Positions 37,292 to 51,897 of a stretch of DNA of 64,000 nucleotides are shown here, piece by piece. The stretch lies in assembly GCA_963669155.1 (NCBI GenBank), contig OZ022577.1:12705395-12769394 (forward strand). The letters are read 5' to 3'. Numbering within the stretch: position 1 is the first letter of the stretch; each line of letters begins with the position of its first letter. The stretch is from Arbacia lixula (lineage: Eukaryota > Echinodermata > Echinoidea > Arbacioida > Arbaciidae). Position numbers and translations under genes: made by a program. Below the pieces are notes generated by a model. The model was not told the origin of the DNA. It saw only the letters and a program-made list of their open reading frames with translations, and did no database searches.

Positions 37292-38303
37292 CTGTAGAAG
37301 GGAAGAGGCAAGAGAGAAGAAGGAAAAGGACAAAACTTAAGTACCATTCCTCTGATCGTTGGTATATATTTCAAATATGGAGGCCATCAGTATTATGGAC
37401 TGGCCTAGCACAAAGCACATGCACAGACACAGTCATGATTGACCACTCACCTTGTTTGCCAAAGATCCTTGGTTCCAACCTCACTAAGAGAAATACAGTC
37501 TGGCAAAAATAAATAGCTTCACCCTTTGGGGTCATTCCTCTACCTGGTTAAAGTCAATAATTGGTTTCAATCATAAAAATCACAGCAGAGCTAAGTAATA
37601 CATCAAGTCTCATACTGGCATATCATAGTTCAGGAGCAAAAATCTGAACTTTTTGCTTTCAATTCAAAATGTTTGCACTTCTATAAGTTCCACAGGAAAA
37701 CACATGCATTCATTAATTGAGATTCCCAACTATGGGCACCTGGGATTGCCTTGAACCACAGAGAACCAATTGAATGTTGTCATAAAAAATGATAAGGTAA
37801 GCAGCATGTGTGACTGGAGTCAGTCCAGTGACCACAGCAAGAGAAGGTTTCTGACCTCACTATGTTCCCAAGGCCCCCTGATACACGGGCTGCAACCCAC
37901 ACAGCAGCTGTGCATCCGCTACCATGAATTATTCCAAGCCCAATAAGGCTGATTTTACCCTCAAAAATCATTATTATGAGGGAGGCACCGGATATTTCCA
38001 TGATATCTCTCAGGACAAACAAAGGTCTTTTCGTACTCCAAGGTCGGGAGCTACAGGAGCCGAAATTCATAAGAGGGTTACACAAAAGAAAGCAATTACC
38101 TGCCAGTGTGTATGGCCATTGCTGAAATATGTATTATGCAATTAGTTATTCATTGGGTAAAGGGTCATGTCCATGTCAAGTTATGAGCTGCGCACAAATT
38201 AATTTCAGAAACATTTTGTACATAGTTGTAGTTCATTACTTTCCAGTTTAATCAAGCTTCTATAGGGTCTACTATTGTTTGAAGGTCCATGTGTATTACT
38301 AAA

Positions 38304-38440
38304 TTTTGTCCAGTTCAGCATGAAACATGATGTTTTTTAGGCTAAAGCATCATGTTTCATGCTGAACTGGACAAAATATACCGCGGTTTAAACTTCGGCT
38401 CCTTCCCTTTCCCTTTCCTTATGCCAATTCCTTTGAGCTG
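38304..38440. mobile_element. Fold-back MITE, family member 2
   Basis: ATTTTGTCCAGTTCAGCATG and its mirror ATGCTGAACTGGACAAAAT surround a short loop, followed by CCGCGGTTTAAAC and CCTTTCCTTATGCCAATTCC. Compared with member 1 the left arm is shortened. Confidence 0.82.
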
Positions 38441-39189
38441 TTGTGTACATGTCATCCAGTCATCCCATTAAACGTGTTCAATCTACTTTCAACTTCAGCA
38501 TTATAGTATTCACGCAACTAAAAATTAGCACTAATGTATCATGCTATTGCATTATAAATGCTAACTGTACCGCAGTATGTCCACACAGACATACACACAC
38601 CCTTCTACTATAGACGCATGCACACTTTTCCTCTTCCTTCTGTCCCTTTCCTGGTCTTGCCCATGATAATGCACACATATGATGCTGGATACACCGAAGC
38701 CATGCCAAGCGTGTGCCCTGTGCGTTGAAAGGGTAGACTCACTGCCAGCCAAGCTTCTACTGCTAATACCCTACCCACCCGGCCGGTGCATTGAGTACAT
38801 GCACAGCATCTTAGCAACAATACAGCCTGCCTGTCTGTCTGGCTATGTTGATACAATGATTACATGTATGCAGCCGAGATGTAGCGGGCACGGCTTGCAT
38901 GATGAACGGCTTGAAGAGGGAAAAAGGCTGCCGATACACACAGAGGCCTTACAGACATGTATAGGTACTCCTCTTTGCTGAAAAGTTTCTAGTAAATGTT
39001 ACTTTATCACCATATCACTCTGCGCATATACACACAAACACACACACAAATATGTAAGTACATTGATGTTTATTTTAAGATTGCAGTACATATATGATAG
39101 CATTAAATGATTAATTGATATGCCCTTTTTTAAACGTTTTTTGTGGCGATGGGTGACATACAGAATGAGATGTAATGCAAATGAAATAC

Positions 39190-39320
39190 TCCCTCCTCCC
39201 CCTTGCACTCTCTCCCTCCTCCTCCTCCTCCTCATCCCTTCTTCCTCTTCTTCTTTTTCCTTCCCATCCCTTTTCTCCCTCATTTCCTCCTCCTCCTCCC
39301 CGCTCTCCTCATCATCCTCA
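39190..39320. repeat. CTC/CTT-rich tract
   Basis: Pyrimidine-rich low-complexity sequence with CTC triplets. Confidence 0.88.
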
Positions 39321-40142
39321 ATGAACAACATAAATAGTACTCATCATACAGAAGTGCAAGCAAATCAAAATTGATCTAAAGTAGATGTTAAAGTATACAA
39401 AATGTGATCATCCATTGAAATTACATAAAACCCAGTTCCGAAAGGGTACACTTAGCAACTATAATGATATTCAGCCTTGTTTACATTGGTGGATAAAGAC
39501 CCACCTTAATACATGTTTACACATCTCTGCATGCTTGTTGCGTTAACAACAGGCCAGCATTCAGTGTATGCATGAGCATGCAACGGTGCACAATTGAAGT
39601 AGGTACCCAGTTCATCATCCATAATCTCTACAATGTGTACTTGTTTCCTGCATCACTGCATAGCATGCAAAATGTGATCAATGTAACCATCTCTCTCACT
39701 GACTGAACAGCTCATGGAAAGGAAAAGGAGATTAGAAATGAGAGGGTGGTGGTGCTTGTATTTATTACTCTCCCTGTCAGTCAACATTAGACAGTGAATA
39801 AGGAACACCTACATGTGCAATTGAGGAGTCTAGAAGGAGATTAACTGCTAAAAGCCTTGAAATGATGGGCGTTGGCCTTATTTGTTTGAAGTCATCACAT
39901 TTTCGTGCAATCAGGAATAAGTCATATGTATATTTCAAATGGCAGTGACAAGGGATATAGGGCATTTCTCTTTTTTTTTACATTCCAATAAATAAACTTC
40001 ACATGTCCTTAATAAAAAAAAATACACACACACAAACAAATAATCATCCACACACAAACAAACACACATACACAAACATACAACCACTGATATACACACA
40101 CAAAACATGCCCACATACAAATGCTCACATGCACACACATAT

Positions 40143-40214
40143 ATACATACATACATACATACATACATACATGCATACATACGTACAGACATACATACAT
40201 ACATACATACATAA
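40143..40214. repeat. TACA tetranucleotide microsatellite
   Basis: About 17 ACAT units with a few changes, preceded by degenerate CA-rich DNA from 40020. Confidence 0.94.
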
Positions 40215-41672
40215 ATATATACTAAGTCTCTTAAAGCCTACCATTTAAAATTTGTATAAAAAACCTAGAGAGAGACATTCTATGAGCCTCATGCAAAGTT
40301 ATGTCTGCCTGCCCGAAAGCCTCCACACTTATCCATGCAGGTATCAAGCATCCCTACTACGGCACAAGGTAGCAAGTGTCAAGTGAAGATATCCCCGCTG
40401 GAGTGGTCATCGTCTTTCTTCTTCTCACAGAATGTCCTGCCAGTTGTCACAAACTTGCTGACATAAGAGAAGTGAATGTGGGACAAAGTCTCCTGTGGTT
40501 ATTCTATGACATCAATTGTTGAAGAGGTGATTCTTTAGGGTTTTTTTAATTTCTATTTGAAGGATTAGATGTTTTTTGCAGAGAGCCAATATGTGATATA
40601 GTATTACTGTTACTCTTTGAGTAATAAGATTGATTAATACATTGGTCTGAAAAAATAAAAATAAAATGGAAGCCTTGAGTATTCCTAAGAAGTGTTCCAT
40701 TATTACAAGTCAATGGTAATCTAATGATAATGTTGCTACCTGGTAAGCAGTAGATACTTTTATCAAATTCCTGCCTGCTCTTCTTTTTCTCTGCTTAATG
40801 TGAACTCAATTGATCTTATTAGTTATTAGTATGGAGAGTAGAACAAAATTTACATATTTTTTTTTACAAGTTTCTCTTTGTCTCACATCCACTGTTTGCT
40901 GTTTTTGTTCTGTATCATTTCCACATGTTTTGGAACATGATTCCTTCTGCACATTCATGCTTCGCACTATAAAGAAATGCATTAACATGTAATTCATAAT
41001 TGAACTCTGAACAATCACGTAGTGGGCATCTGCTAATTTCTTGACGATGACAGTTTTGTGTGACTTGCTGCCTTTGGCTAGGGCGGTGGTGGATAAAGAA
41101 GTATGCATCAATGCATCGCACGCTACTGTACATGCGATCAATGTAGCCGTCTCCCCTTTGGTGTGAACGACAGATGAAGAGGAAAGGAATGGGAAGGGGA
41201 GAGAGGAGAGAAAAGGGTGGCCAGGAATAGCGAATTACGTGTGTGCCATGTTAGCAACAATGTGGTTGCCTAGCTGCTATGGTCTACCAATGAAAAGGTA
41301 GATTTTCACTTTTTGATGCTGGACAATCATAGGAATACTTCAGACATGTGTTAACATTTCAATTTATGCATGTGCAGATGTATATTGCATTGTGAACAAT
41401 CTGTTCTTTCATGTCATATATTTCAATACCTTCATGTTCCTGTCCACAGGAATCTAGTATTTTACACTGTACTCGTTATCCCTATAAAAGAGTTTAACTC
41501 ACACAAACAATTCATGAGTTTTACTTATTTTCATATAGCTTAAAATACTGGGCAAAGATCATTGATCTATAAATAGAGATTATTAAATGATGGATGTGTG
41601 GAGGAACAAATGCCAGACAAATATGAATGCAGATGGTTTCAAAAGACATTCCAAACATAGTCCATTAATATG

Positions 41673-41885
41673 CCATTTTCGTACTGTATTCACAACTTTC
41701 CCCCTGACTGACTGGTGACGCATTATTACATTTACCTGTGTTTTGTAATTCAGATTTAATGGTTGGACCAGACTGAATGTATTAGTTGTTGCTACTCAGA
41801 CATACCTCGGAAAAGCTTTAGGGTAACCATTAGCAACATATTGTTATAGAATTTTGCATACATAACGAAAATGGTCTGCTGTGTA
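41673..41885. repeat. Fragment related to the nested MITE
   Basis: Reverse-strand match to the middle of the 540-bp MITE: GAGGTATGTCTGAGTAGCAA, GGGGGAAAGTTGTGAATAC and ACGAAAATGG blocks occur in the same order. Outer ends are lost. Confidence 0.65.
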
Positions 41886-42141
41886 TTATTGTGTGGATAG
41901 AAGGACATAAAAAAAATATTGATAGCAATTTCGGATAAAGTTAGCTAAATGTGAAATGAAAAGAAAAAAAGATTTCACTCTATGGGATGAGATCAAATAA
42001 TATTAAAATTCCACTGTCAGTTGGATTTTGTCATTATCATTTTAGATGTGTCCCTCTCTACTCCTATAGTCAGCCTATCTTGATTCTTGTGTAACTACCC
42101 ACTCAGTAGCACCTTGATTGATACTAATACGGCTGGGAACT

Positions 42142-42297
42142 GGGCCATGTTGCATATAGGTTTTCAATTATTGTAACTTAACATCAATGGTAACTATCAT
42201 GGCAACAGGTGCAATAATGAGAGCTCATTGGCTGCTGCCATGGTAGTTACTATTGATGGTAAGTTACAATAATTGAAAACCTACATGCAACATGGCC
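42142..42297. mobile_element. 156-bp inverted-repeat MITE
   Basis: Arms of about 65 bases start GGCCATGTTGCAT and end ATGCAACATGGCC, running inward through TAGGTTTTCAATTATTGTAA and TAACTATCATGGCA. The loop contains GAGAGCTC. No coding capacity. Confidence 0.9.
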
Positions 42298-42776
42298 AAG
42301 GAAGGGACAAAACCTGACTGGACCTGGACTGGGAATGACAATATTACATATATATTATATTACATCATATTATATATATCACGTCTGTACTGACTTTTGT
42401 CACAAAAATATGACTATTAAATGAATCTTAAATATATTCAATGCAGTGTAAAGACTCTATCTCATCCATAATCCACCATTCATTTATTCCAGTTTTTTTC
42501 TTCAAACCTGGTCACTAGATTGGAACTGGACAGGAGCCCATATGGAAGATTTCTGGTCACATAAATGGACCGATTCCCAGCCTAGTAAATCATATCACAT
42601 TTTGAATAAATTATCACTCTTTCTTATTATCTGCATACACAAGAAAGTGCTATACATCTCTGTCTGTGTATGCATGTAGCATATCTCATCTTCCTTTACC
42701 ATTGAACTCACATATAAACACACATATACACACCATTATCTCTCTCATTCTCATTTAAGCACTCAACCCCCCCCCC

Positions 42777-42778
<2 letters not shown>

Positions 42779-42812
<34 letters not shown>
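42779..42812. repeat. CA microsatellite
   Basis: Pure CA repeats after a C run at about 42769-42777. Confidence 0.95.
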
Positions 42813-42819
<7 letters not shown>

Positions 42820-43084
42820 CCAGAAACACCATACCCTCTCCTCTCCCTCCATCTTTCTCCCTTAACGTACTCATGCCCCTCTACACACACCCCACTATCT
42901 AGCCATCTAACCATCCGCCCACGCACAGCACACCATGCCACACGCATGCATATGTATGCTTCCGCAGTACATAGAAGCAGCCGGGAAAACGAGCATAATA
43001 TTCTATGTTTCATGACCGTGCTGCTGTATGTGAATTAATAAATCTCCAGCGAAGCAGGCGGGCAAGCAGGCACTGGGATGCTTT

Positions 43085-43990
43085 GCCCTTTGGGGAAGAG
43101 GAAGAGATAGAGACTGTGTGGACATTTAAACAGAGAGAGGGGGTGGGAGAGAGAGAGAGGGGAGAGAAAGAGATAGAGATTGTGGACATTTAAACAGAGA
43201 GAGGGGGAAGGAGAGAGAGAGGGGGGGGGAGAAAGAGTTAGAGACTGTGCGGACATTTAAACAGAGAGAGAGGGTGGAGAGAGAGAGAGCGAGAGAGAGA
43301 GAGAGAGAGAGAGGGGAGAGAAAGAGATAGAGACTGTGGACATTTAAACAGAGGGAGGGGGAGGGATAGAGAGAAAGTGGGGAGAGAAAGAGATAAGAGA
43401 CTGTGTGGACATTCAAACAGAGAGAGGGGGAGGAGAGAGAGAGGACGGGGGGAGTGTTAGAGACTGTAAGGACATTTAAACAGAGAGCAGGGGTGGGCAA
43501 GAGAAAGAGGGGGAGAGAAAGAGATAGAAATTGTGTGGACATTTAAACAGAGGGAGAGAGGGAGAGAAAGAGATAGAGATTGTGGGGACATTTAGAGAGA
43601 GAGGGAGGAAGAGAGAGGGAGGAAGAGAGAGGGAGGAAGAGAGAGGGAGGGAGAAAGAGGGGGAGAGAAAGAGATAGAGACTGTGTGGACATTTAAACAG
43701 AGAGAGAGGGAGGGAGAGAGGTGAGAGGGAGAGGTTGGGAGAGAGAATGGTAGGGGTGAGGCTGAGAGTGAGAGTGAGAGACAGAGATACAGACCGTGTA
43801 GATATCTAAAAAGAGAGAGGGGAGAGGGGGAGGGAGAGAATGAAAGGGGTGATAGAAAGAGATGCTGCATGGACATTTAAATGGAGAAATAGGGGGAGAG
43901 TGAGACAGAGAGGAAAAAGGAGAGAATGAGAGGGGTAACAGAAAGGAATAGAGACTTTTTGGACAATTAAACAGAGAGAGGGGAGGGAGA
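43085..43990. repeat. Minisatellite with GACATTTAAACAGAGAG core
   Basis: About twelve imperfect units, each with AGACTGTG(TG)GACATTTAAA then GA-rich filler of variable length. Unit spacing varies from about 50 to 110 bases, suggesting repeated slippage within the GA filler. Confidence 0.92.
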
Positions 43991-46900
43991 GAGAGGGTGG
44001 GATAAAAGGGTTGAGAAAAAGTACTAGTCTCACAGTCTGTGTGGAAGAAGAAGAGGGGGAAAGAGAGATGGGAGAGGAAGCAGGAGAACGAGAAAATGCT
44101 TTTATAATATTCATTGGTTTTCGGCTGCATCCGTAATGAAATTTTATGATTAGCTCCCAACCGTGGAAGGCAGAGAGATGATACCTGCCGACCAAGGAAT
44201 TAGGCGGATGAGAAGAACGGCATGAAAAAGAAGACCACAAAGAACGCAATCATAAATTTGCCAAAATAATCGGCAAAAGGAGCAACACCATCATATGAGA
44301 CACGCATAGCCAGAGAAAGAATCTAGCACATAATGTGATTATCTCTCAACAAATGAAAAATGAGTATTGTGGCTGAGCCAAAATTTAATGCATAGTTCTC
44401 CTTTTAAGATTTAGAAGAAGAAGGAGACCTCGGCGCAATACCTATGTGCATTAAGGGGGAAGCTAGGATAGTGGGGCTAGTGCTGTGTATATGGTAATTG
44501 CGTTGGAGGGGTGATGGCGATACGCAGGGATACGGGAAGAGGCGAGGGAGAGGCCCAGTTCTCACACCCGGCCGTAAAGGTCACCAGAAATCTGATTCAA
44601 TGCGATGGCCACTTGACTTTCTTTGCACGCTCTTTTACTCACTTAAATGGCAACTAATGACATATCTGCTCCCATGATCCTGTCCAATGTATGTGAGCCA
44701 TCTGCAGATCCCAATGTGTCACCAATGAGCTGCTCTATAATTACAGGCGTAAATGGAGATGCATTTGGTCTAATCATCATGGTAAAATGTATCACTTAAG
44801 AGTGCTTCACGGATAAATGTCCTCTCTTTGGATTTCATGTTACACAAAGATGATAGCTTCGTTACCATGAATATTCATGTTTGAGTCCACAATAAAAAAT
44901 GTTTCAAAGTGATTATTTCTAAAATCATAAAGTAAAAGTTTGCAATATGTCACTACATTTCAGACAAACTTATCAATAACAAGGAGCAAAAAAAATTGTT
45001 TTGAAAAATCCTTCTAGAAACTGTCTTTTTTTTCACTGGTTGAACTCTATTGTGGAGGCCTCAGAAGGACAGACCAGGTAAAAAGTACAAGCCAAGATGG
45101 TATTTGTACAAGGGACCTGAGACCATCTTCAAGAAAGATGGCAAGACATCCAGCAACATCTTGACAGACACATGTACTCTGATCACCGCAAGAAAACCAT
45201 TCTACTGGAAAATGACAGTGGGACACTGTAAATCATGATCAGAAACACAATATAAAAGTTCAATGAAAGTACATGGCATTTAGAGTGAATTTAAAAATCA
45301 ATTCATGTAGATTTATTAGATAGCTAGACAATTATATTCATATTGAACACCAAGAGAGAATAGCGCCAGCAGGTCCTGTCTTAAAAGACTAGATACAAAC
45401 CATAAAAAAATACAATGACAATACTCATTGTCTGGGAGGTTAACACAAAGCAGAGAATGAAAGTTTCTGAAATTCACTGTAACCAACTTTAAGAGGAATT
45501 ATATTGATCGTTAGATATTGAGTTGAGTTTTTGATGGGTTGTGAAGCACTAAGCAGTTTCCGTAGCCTAGAGATTTGAACCACAACAGTGCACATCACAG
45601 CTCTCTGCACCGCAATGACGCATTGAGGCTTGCCGTGCATTACTGACTAGTGCGATATGGTACATGAATGTAGTTGCTATGAAACAGGAGCTTTTAAACA
45701 TAAACAAGAATAATTTTTCACTTTTCCTGAAAATGTTTGTCAACTATTGAGATTTGAGCATTTAATGGCTATTGCACAAGGGACACTCTCTTTAATATTC
45801 AAGATGAGCGGAGGAATTCATTCTGTTCAAAAGCAATGTGCCACTCAATTCAATGTGTGAGTAAACAGAGACAGGCAAAAGAAAACCACTTAATTTAACA
45901 TCCATTTTGCTCTTGGTGTGCATCAATACATATACTATCCTGCATTGGTTGTCGAGGGCTTGCGGTTCGGTATAATTGAATTACTGAATCATTGATACAT
46001 GGCATGAAATTGCACTGAGCAGTTGACATCAATCTCGTTTGATGAAAAAAGTCACTTGCGCATAGAGCAAACAATCCTACCTGTGCAATGGGATGGACAA
46101 GGAATGAAGAAAGAGTGCACGGTAATGTTGGTACTCCGCAGAAAGATGAAATTTCATCCCCCACCCCAACTCAAAAAAAGCTTAAAGAATGTCACTAGTA
46201 TTCCATCTTACATCTCAAATAGTGCATCCTACAGTCATTCACTGTTAAACAAATGCACATGTCTTCAAATTCTTGACTCTTTTGAGTGTAGTTTTATATC
46301 ACAGAGACTGAATTTGAAGCGGTGCATATATTTGGTTATACATATGGAAAATACAAGACAATGCACTATTAATATCAATATACATAACATACAAACTAGC
46401 ACTCCAAGGAATAGAAAACTCCCAGTAATGATCAATTTTTAAAAAAAATCTCCAATATATGATACTGTGATCAAAACTAATGAAATTATTCATTTTTCAA
46501 GACGAGAAAAAGCTCACAACAGAATCTGTACTTCCAACAAGGCCTAAACTTCTGGTTCAATTGGTAACTAGAGGTGCTTGTGTGCTGTGGGAGCTGATTA
46601 AACCTGAAGAAAGGTCGTTATTACGGGGGTTCAGTAATCATTGTCACATAGCCAATCAATTAGTTCCATATTATCATCTATGATATGATTCATCTTCATT
46701 TGTCAATTTTAATCGCTTATCAAACTCAGTAATCAGTTTCAATAATTGTTTCCACTTGTCACCTTCACATAATAACATATAAATCAGTTGAAGGTAGTCT
46801 ATCCCTGGTGCATGCAGGCAATAGAAAACATGGCATATACTGGTAGAAGAATAAATACACATAATTCATGATGAATTTTTCAGCTGGGTAATATTTAAAA

Positions 46901-47199
46901 ATGAAATGTACACATTGACTTTTTTTGGTAAACATCATGAATTGTACAAATTTTCAGGATTGCACCGTTGGTTTGCCGAAAAGTAATTCAACTTCACCGC
47001 TGGATTTTTACTTTGTTCCCTTTGCACAGTGCAAGCCCCTCAATGAGAATATTTGATGGTGGCCTCTCCCACAGCTGTCAACATTCTATCTATCTATTCT
47101 ATGTAATTGATTCTATCTAATCAATTACTCATTTGTAATCTCCACATCTGATCTCAACCACTGATAAAATACATTTCTTAGAGGTAGAATATAATAATG

Positions 47200-47305
47200 C
47201 ACAAATACGCCTGGAAAAATAGGAATGCTTAACATTATGTGAGCCAGACCAATTGCTGCTCTATGGGATTTGTGTGCATTAATAGTGAAATAAGCCACAA
47301 GTAGC
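47200..47305 (-). repeat. Dispersed repeat, copy 2 (inverted relative to 7555-7650)
   Basis: The reverse strand contains CACACAAATCCCATAGAGCA in the same context as copy 1. Confidence 0.6.
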
Positions 47306-48049
47306 ACGCTAGGGGTTAAAAAGGACATGAGGGATTGTCTTGCAACATCTTTTATCCGTTACACACCTTTTATGAGCGAACCATACCTCCTTTGTTAGGC
47401 GCTTTACTTCAGAGAGCAAAGGAAAACACCTTCCTAGCATAAGGTCAGACAAGATAATCAGAACTACAAGTACAGATCAAGAAGAAAAATAATAAGAAGG
47501 AGGAGGAGGGGAACATGAGAGGAAAACAAAACTCGGGCAAAGTGAAAGACGTTGATAGCAGATAAACGTGTCTTAAAAGAGGGAGACATTTAAAAGAGGG
47601 AGACATTTGGAAGAGGGAGACATCTGAAAGAGGGGTAGTAAAGGACAACATTGCTGCATGGCCTACAGGCAATGCGGATTTGACATGAAAACAGATGTAA
47701 TGAACGGTAGATGAGGAGGTGGTTGAGAGCCCCCCTCTGCTCCCTAATGAATGCAAGCCTGTGGCCAGACCCCAGATGAATATCATGCATCACTGGCTTC
47801 CCTGCGCACAGAGCTCCTTATTCGGAAGGACCTGTGGCACTTAAATCCAGCCTAAACACTACTCCCTGTTTTCTGAATATACATGACATATCTCGCTCTG
47901 GCCATGGTGGGGAGGGGTAGAGGAGAAATCTGTTTCACCCTCATCCTGCTTCTTCCTCTCCTCTGTTGCTTGGTTAATGCTGCTGAAATTGTGTACTTTG
48001 AATTATGTTATACATTTTTTTTTATGTCTTCCTCTTTTCCCTTGTTACT

Positions 48050-48140
48050 GCTTCTTATGAGGCACGGCCTTTCTGAAAAAACAGCCTTATTGGCTGATCG
48101 ATGGGCTCCCGTGTCTAAATAAAACCAAATCAAAATGAAA
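48050..48140 (+). repeat. Possible LINE 3'-end relic
   Basis: GATGGGCTCCCGTGTCTAAA, then TAAAACCAAATCAAAATG, has the style of non-LTR retrotransposon tails. No reverse transcriptase is present, so this is weak. Confidence 0.3.
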
Positions 48141-48810
48141 TCAAACTCATTAAAGAAACATGCCTTTAACACAATTTAAATTCATCAAGGACTACGTTAC
48201 TGAGGTTATAAAAGGAGCAGTTAAGATTAATAGTGGGTTAAATCTTATTCCGTGTTGACTGGTGGTACACCAAATGCTACATATTATCATACATACAGAC
48301 CTCTTTATCGAGATACTAAAATCATGTATTTGTTTTTCTGCTAGGATTTTGATTGATTGCAAAAAATATTATTAGCATATTACATGTCTTACATTGTTTG
48401 TCACTCTTCTCAATGTACAATAAAGGGGTCTAATATTGTTACAATATTGTACACCAGTGCAAACATTTACTGGTGTGCGTACATGATTGATGTGCACGCA
48501 CTTATTTGCGCATCCATTAAGTTAGGAAAAAACCTAGGGGAAAGTCCCAATGACATTTTGTTATTGGCTCTCCAGAAATAAAGCCCTTCCCTTCATTGGC
48601 CCAGAAATGTGCATTTGATGTGGTAAAACCTTCCCGAATTTGCATTAAAAGCTTCATCAAAGGACATTCTGGAATACCAATTTGGCTTCTTCTAGGCACC
48701 TCCTAACTTGGGGTGTTTGGAGAAAACTGATCAACCTCGTCCTCAGCTGGAATCACTGATGGGCTATTGTATGTTTGGTGTAATAATAATGAAAATACTA
48801 CATTTCTTAT

Positions 48811-48914
48811 GTGGTATACCAGATATATTGCAGTAAGCTAGCATGAATATTGTACTCATGTTTGATTCGTAAAATTATTCATGCTAGCTGAATGCAATAT
48901 ATCTGGTACACCAC
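48811..48914. mobile_element. 104-bp inverted-repeat MITE
   Basis: GTGGTATACCAGATATATTG and CTAGCATGAAT are mirrored by ATTCATGCTAG and CAATATATCTGGTACACCAC. Arms are about 38 bases with a short AT-rich loop. Confidence 0.88.
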
Positions 48915-49299
48915 TCAAGGGCATCCAATATTATATAAACATTTATGAGACAGATTTGTGAACATAATTAACGTTTAGCCTAGAATGTGAAACAAAACAT
49001 TCAGCAAAAAGAGCAATATACACTATATGACCCTTTATATTTAAGTCAGTGCAATGAAAAGGATGCATATAAAGGATATTTTTTTCATCAGTAAAGTAAA
49101 ATTGCTGACAATTTTTCATAAAATCATTCTATTCAGATATTGTAAAACACAGAAGGAGGTGGAGAAGAAGCTGTATAGTGGCATGCTCATTTACAGTACA
49201 TGGTGTGAGGAATTTGACAGTGCAGTGGGATGAACTTGGAACAGTCACTGGAGCAGAATGGTAGTACAATATCTATGGTTTAAATGTGAACACATTGGC

Positions 49300-49888
49300 A
49301 GGGTTTCTTTGTGTCCACAATGTGTGAACACTGGTAGCCCTGAATGGCCTCTTACATACAGTATCTATCAGTTGGATGTGATGTGAATGCATTCCCAGGG
49401 GCTTCTATTTGCTATGCTCTTTTACTGGTGTTCTCCTGTGCCAACACTGGCAGTCCTAACCAGTCTTTCTCACTTCACATTGATGAGTTCAATGTGAATG
49501 CATCCACAAGGGCTTCTATTTGCAAGACTTATTTACTGGTCTTCTCCTGCGTCCATTCTATGTCCACACTGGTACTCCTAACCAGTCCTTCTCACCACAT
49601 TATGTAGGTGAGTGTGAACGCAGTCCCAGGGCCTTCTATTTGTCATGCATATTTACTGGTCCTCTCCTGTGTCCACACTGGTAGTCTTAAGCAGTCAGTT
49701 TCACCAGTTCAATGTGAACGCATCAACAAGGGCTACTATTTGCCATACTTATTATTTACTGGTCTTCTCCTGTGTCCACACTGGGTAGTCCTAACCAGTC
49801 ATTTTCACCAGTTCAATCTGAACACATCCACAGGGGCTTCTATATTTGCCATGCTTATTTACTGGTCTTCTCCTGTGTCCACACTCCA
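49300..49888. repeat. Minisatellite of about 110-125 bp units
   Basis: About five imperfect units share GGGCTTCTATTTGCCATGC, TTATTTACTGGTCTTCTCCT and GTGTCCACACTGGTAGTCCT. Frames through it are open by chance in places (49344-50018) but show no protein similarity. Confidence 0.92.
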
Positions 49889-50016
49889 GGGCAAGCACGG
49901 TTTCATCAGGGAGGGAATAGGAGCGGGGGCAAATCAAATTTTCATTGATGCGTTGGGCTCCCCTTTAATGAATTATTTGTTCTGTTTATTTCTTAATCCC
50001 AATTCTGACAGTGTGT

Positions 50017-50212
<196 letters not shown>

Positions 50213-51897
50213 ATGCTCCATATTACACAGTGTACATTAGACAGATCATAGTCAGTGGAGTATCTACTCATTGTCTATTCTGTACACAATAAATTTAAAA
50301 AGCCACAAAATATTTTGACAAGAAATCAAGAAACACAGCAAGGTATCTAACCCCAAGAATATATTTTTACATATCTATATTTTCAAAAAATCTATTTTGT
50401 AGGCCTATGTGATATTTCCATCCTTTATGTCTCATCCTGGTTATTTAAATCAAATTAATACCTCAGTTTTTCTGACCAATGGGGCCATACCTCATAATCA
50501 TTGTATATGTTGATGGATTGTTTGTATCAATATCAAATCATCACTGATGTATCTCTTTCATATTTTCAACCTTAGCTTGCAAATTAAAGAACAAATTAAT
50601 TGCTATAATTGGGAAATTCTTCTTGGAATATAGTTTCTAAATCTTTGTATCAACAGGAAGTTTTATCATATAAATATATATCATGATACATGAACACTGG
50701 TTCATACAATATAGGATGTTAGGTACATGAATAAGCAAGATAAATACTTATAAATATAAATCGCAAAAGTAAAGTGTATCCCATATTACCAATAATGAAA
50801 CCAGGATACGATTTAGGTTTCCTTTGGGGTGAAGCATGACTTGCATAGAGTGATTTGATGATGGCCAGATTTAGTGATACAATTCTGGACATACATATAC
50901 AACCAAACATGATGACGCAAGATGCCTAAAACTGATGTGATGAATATATGATGTGCATGAAATACGTACCTTCATATTGCGGCTACGCATTGCTCATGGC
51001 AACACTTCTTCCTCATCTATCACATCACTGTAAAGGTGGTATATTTCACTGTGTTTTAATTTTCATGAATTTCGTGATTGAGGTGCGGACCAGGAAAATA
51101 AAAAAACATGCACAAATTTTAAAAGTTGTTATTTATTATTGTATCCAGCACGCATATGCTCCATTGCTGTTAGTGACTCCGTACTACTAATGAGTGGCCT
51201 ATACTATACTAGTTATCTATCTAAATGTGCAGCGCATCTCTGGTCAGTAAATTAGTGCGGTGCATTGTAACTTTTCTAACTTGTGTTGTATTGTTTTGTA
51301 GGCCTGTGTGTTGGGCCTGGGATATGGGCCCATGGGATTAAGCACTCTCAAAATGGTCAGGCTTATCGCAAGTCACAAAAATATCCTTCTGCCAAAAATA
51401 CATTTACATTTACTGCACCTCTTACGAAATGTATCACCACTATAAACCATATGTTACTCAATAAGAGACAATCAAAATTAATCCCACTGAAAGTGTTTAC
51501 AAACACAAGTATGAGGGAATCATTCACACTAGCTTAAAAATCAATCAGCTTTTCGATGATGTTCTCATCCAGCCAATGCAGGTGCATGGCACACTTGTTA
51601 GTGGCGCATAATACAGAGTTTGATGCAAATATATCAACAGAATATGTACCCGAATACCAGTAAGTGCATAACAGGATGTCTTCATGCATACAATCATCAC
51701 CTTTTCCTGTCAGATAAAGATGGACAGAATACCAGCACATCTGTAGCGTGTTTTCCCATGAAAAAGAAACTCAAATTACTTTTCCTCCAACTACAAAGAA
51801 TACCCATAATTTGGCGCACACACAGGACAGATACAAACACGCAGCCTGCGTACCAGCATGGACCTATCATGAATGGACTTCGTTCGGAGAGACTTCC

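Noticed and set aside
40003-40248. Direct-repeat array that might suggest CRISPR
   Set aside because: It is a TACA/CA microsatellite in animal DNA without unique spacers.
45050-45238. 62-codon basic frame
   Set aside because: No similarity to a known family, no splice context and no repeat copy for comparison; likely chance.
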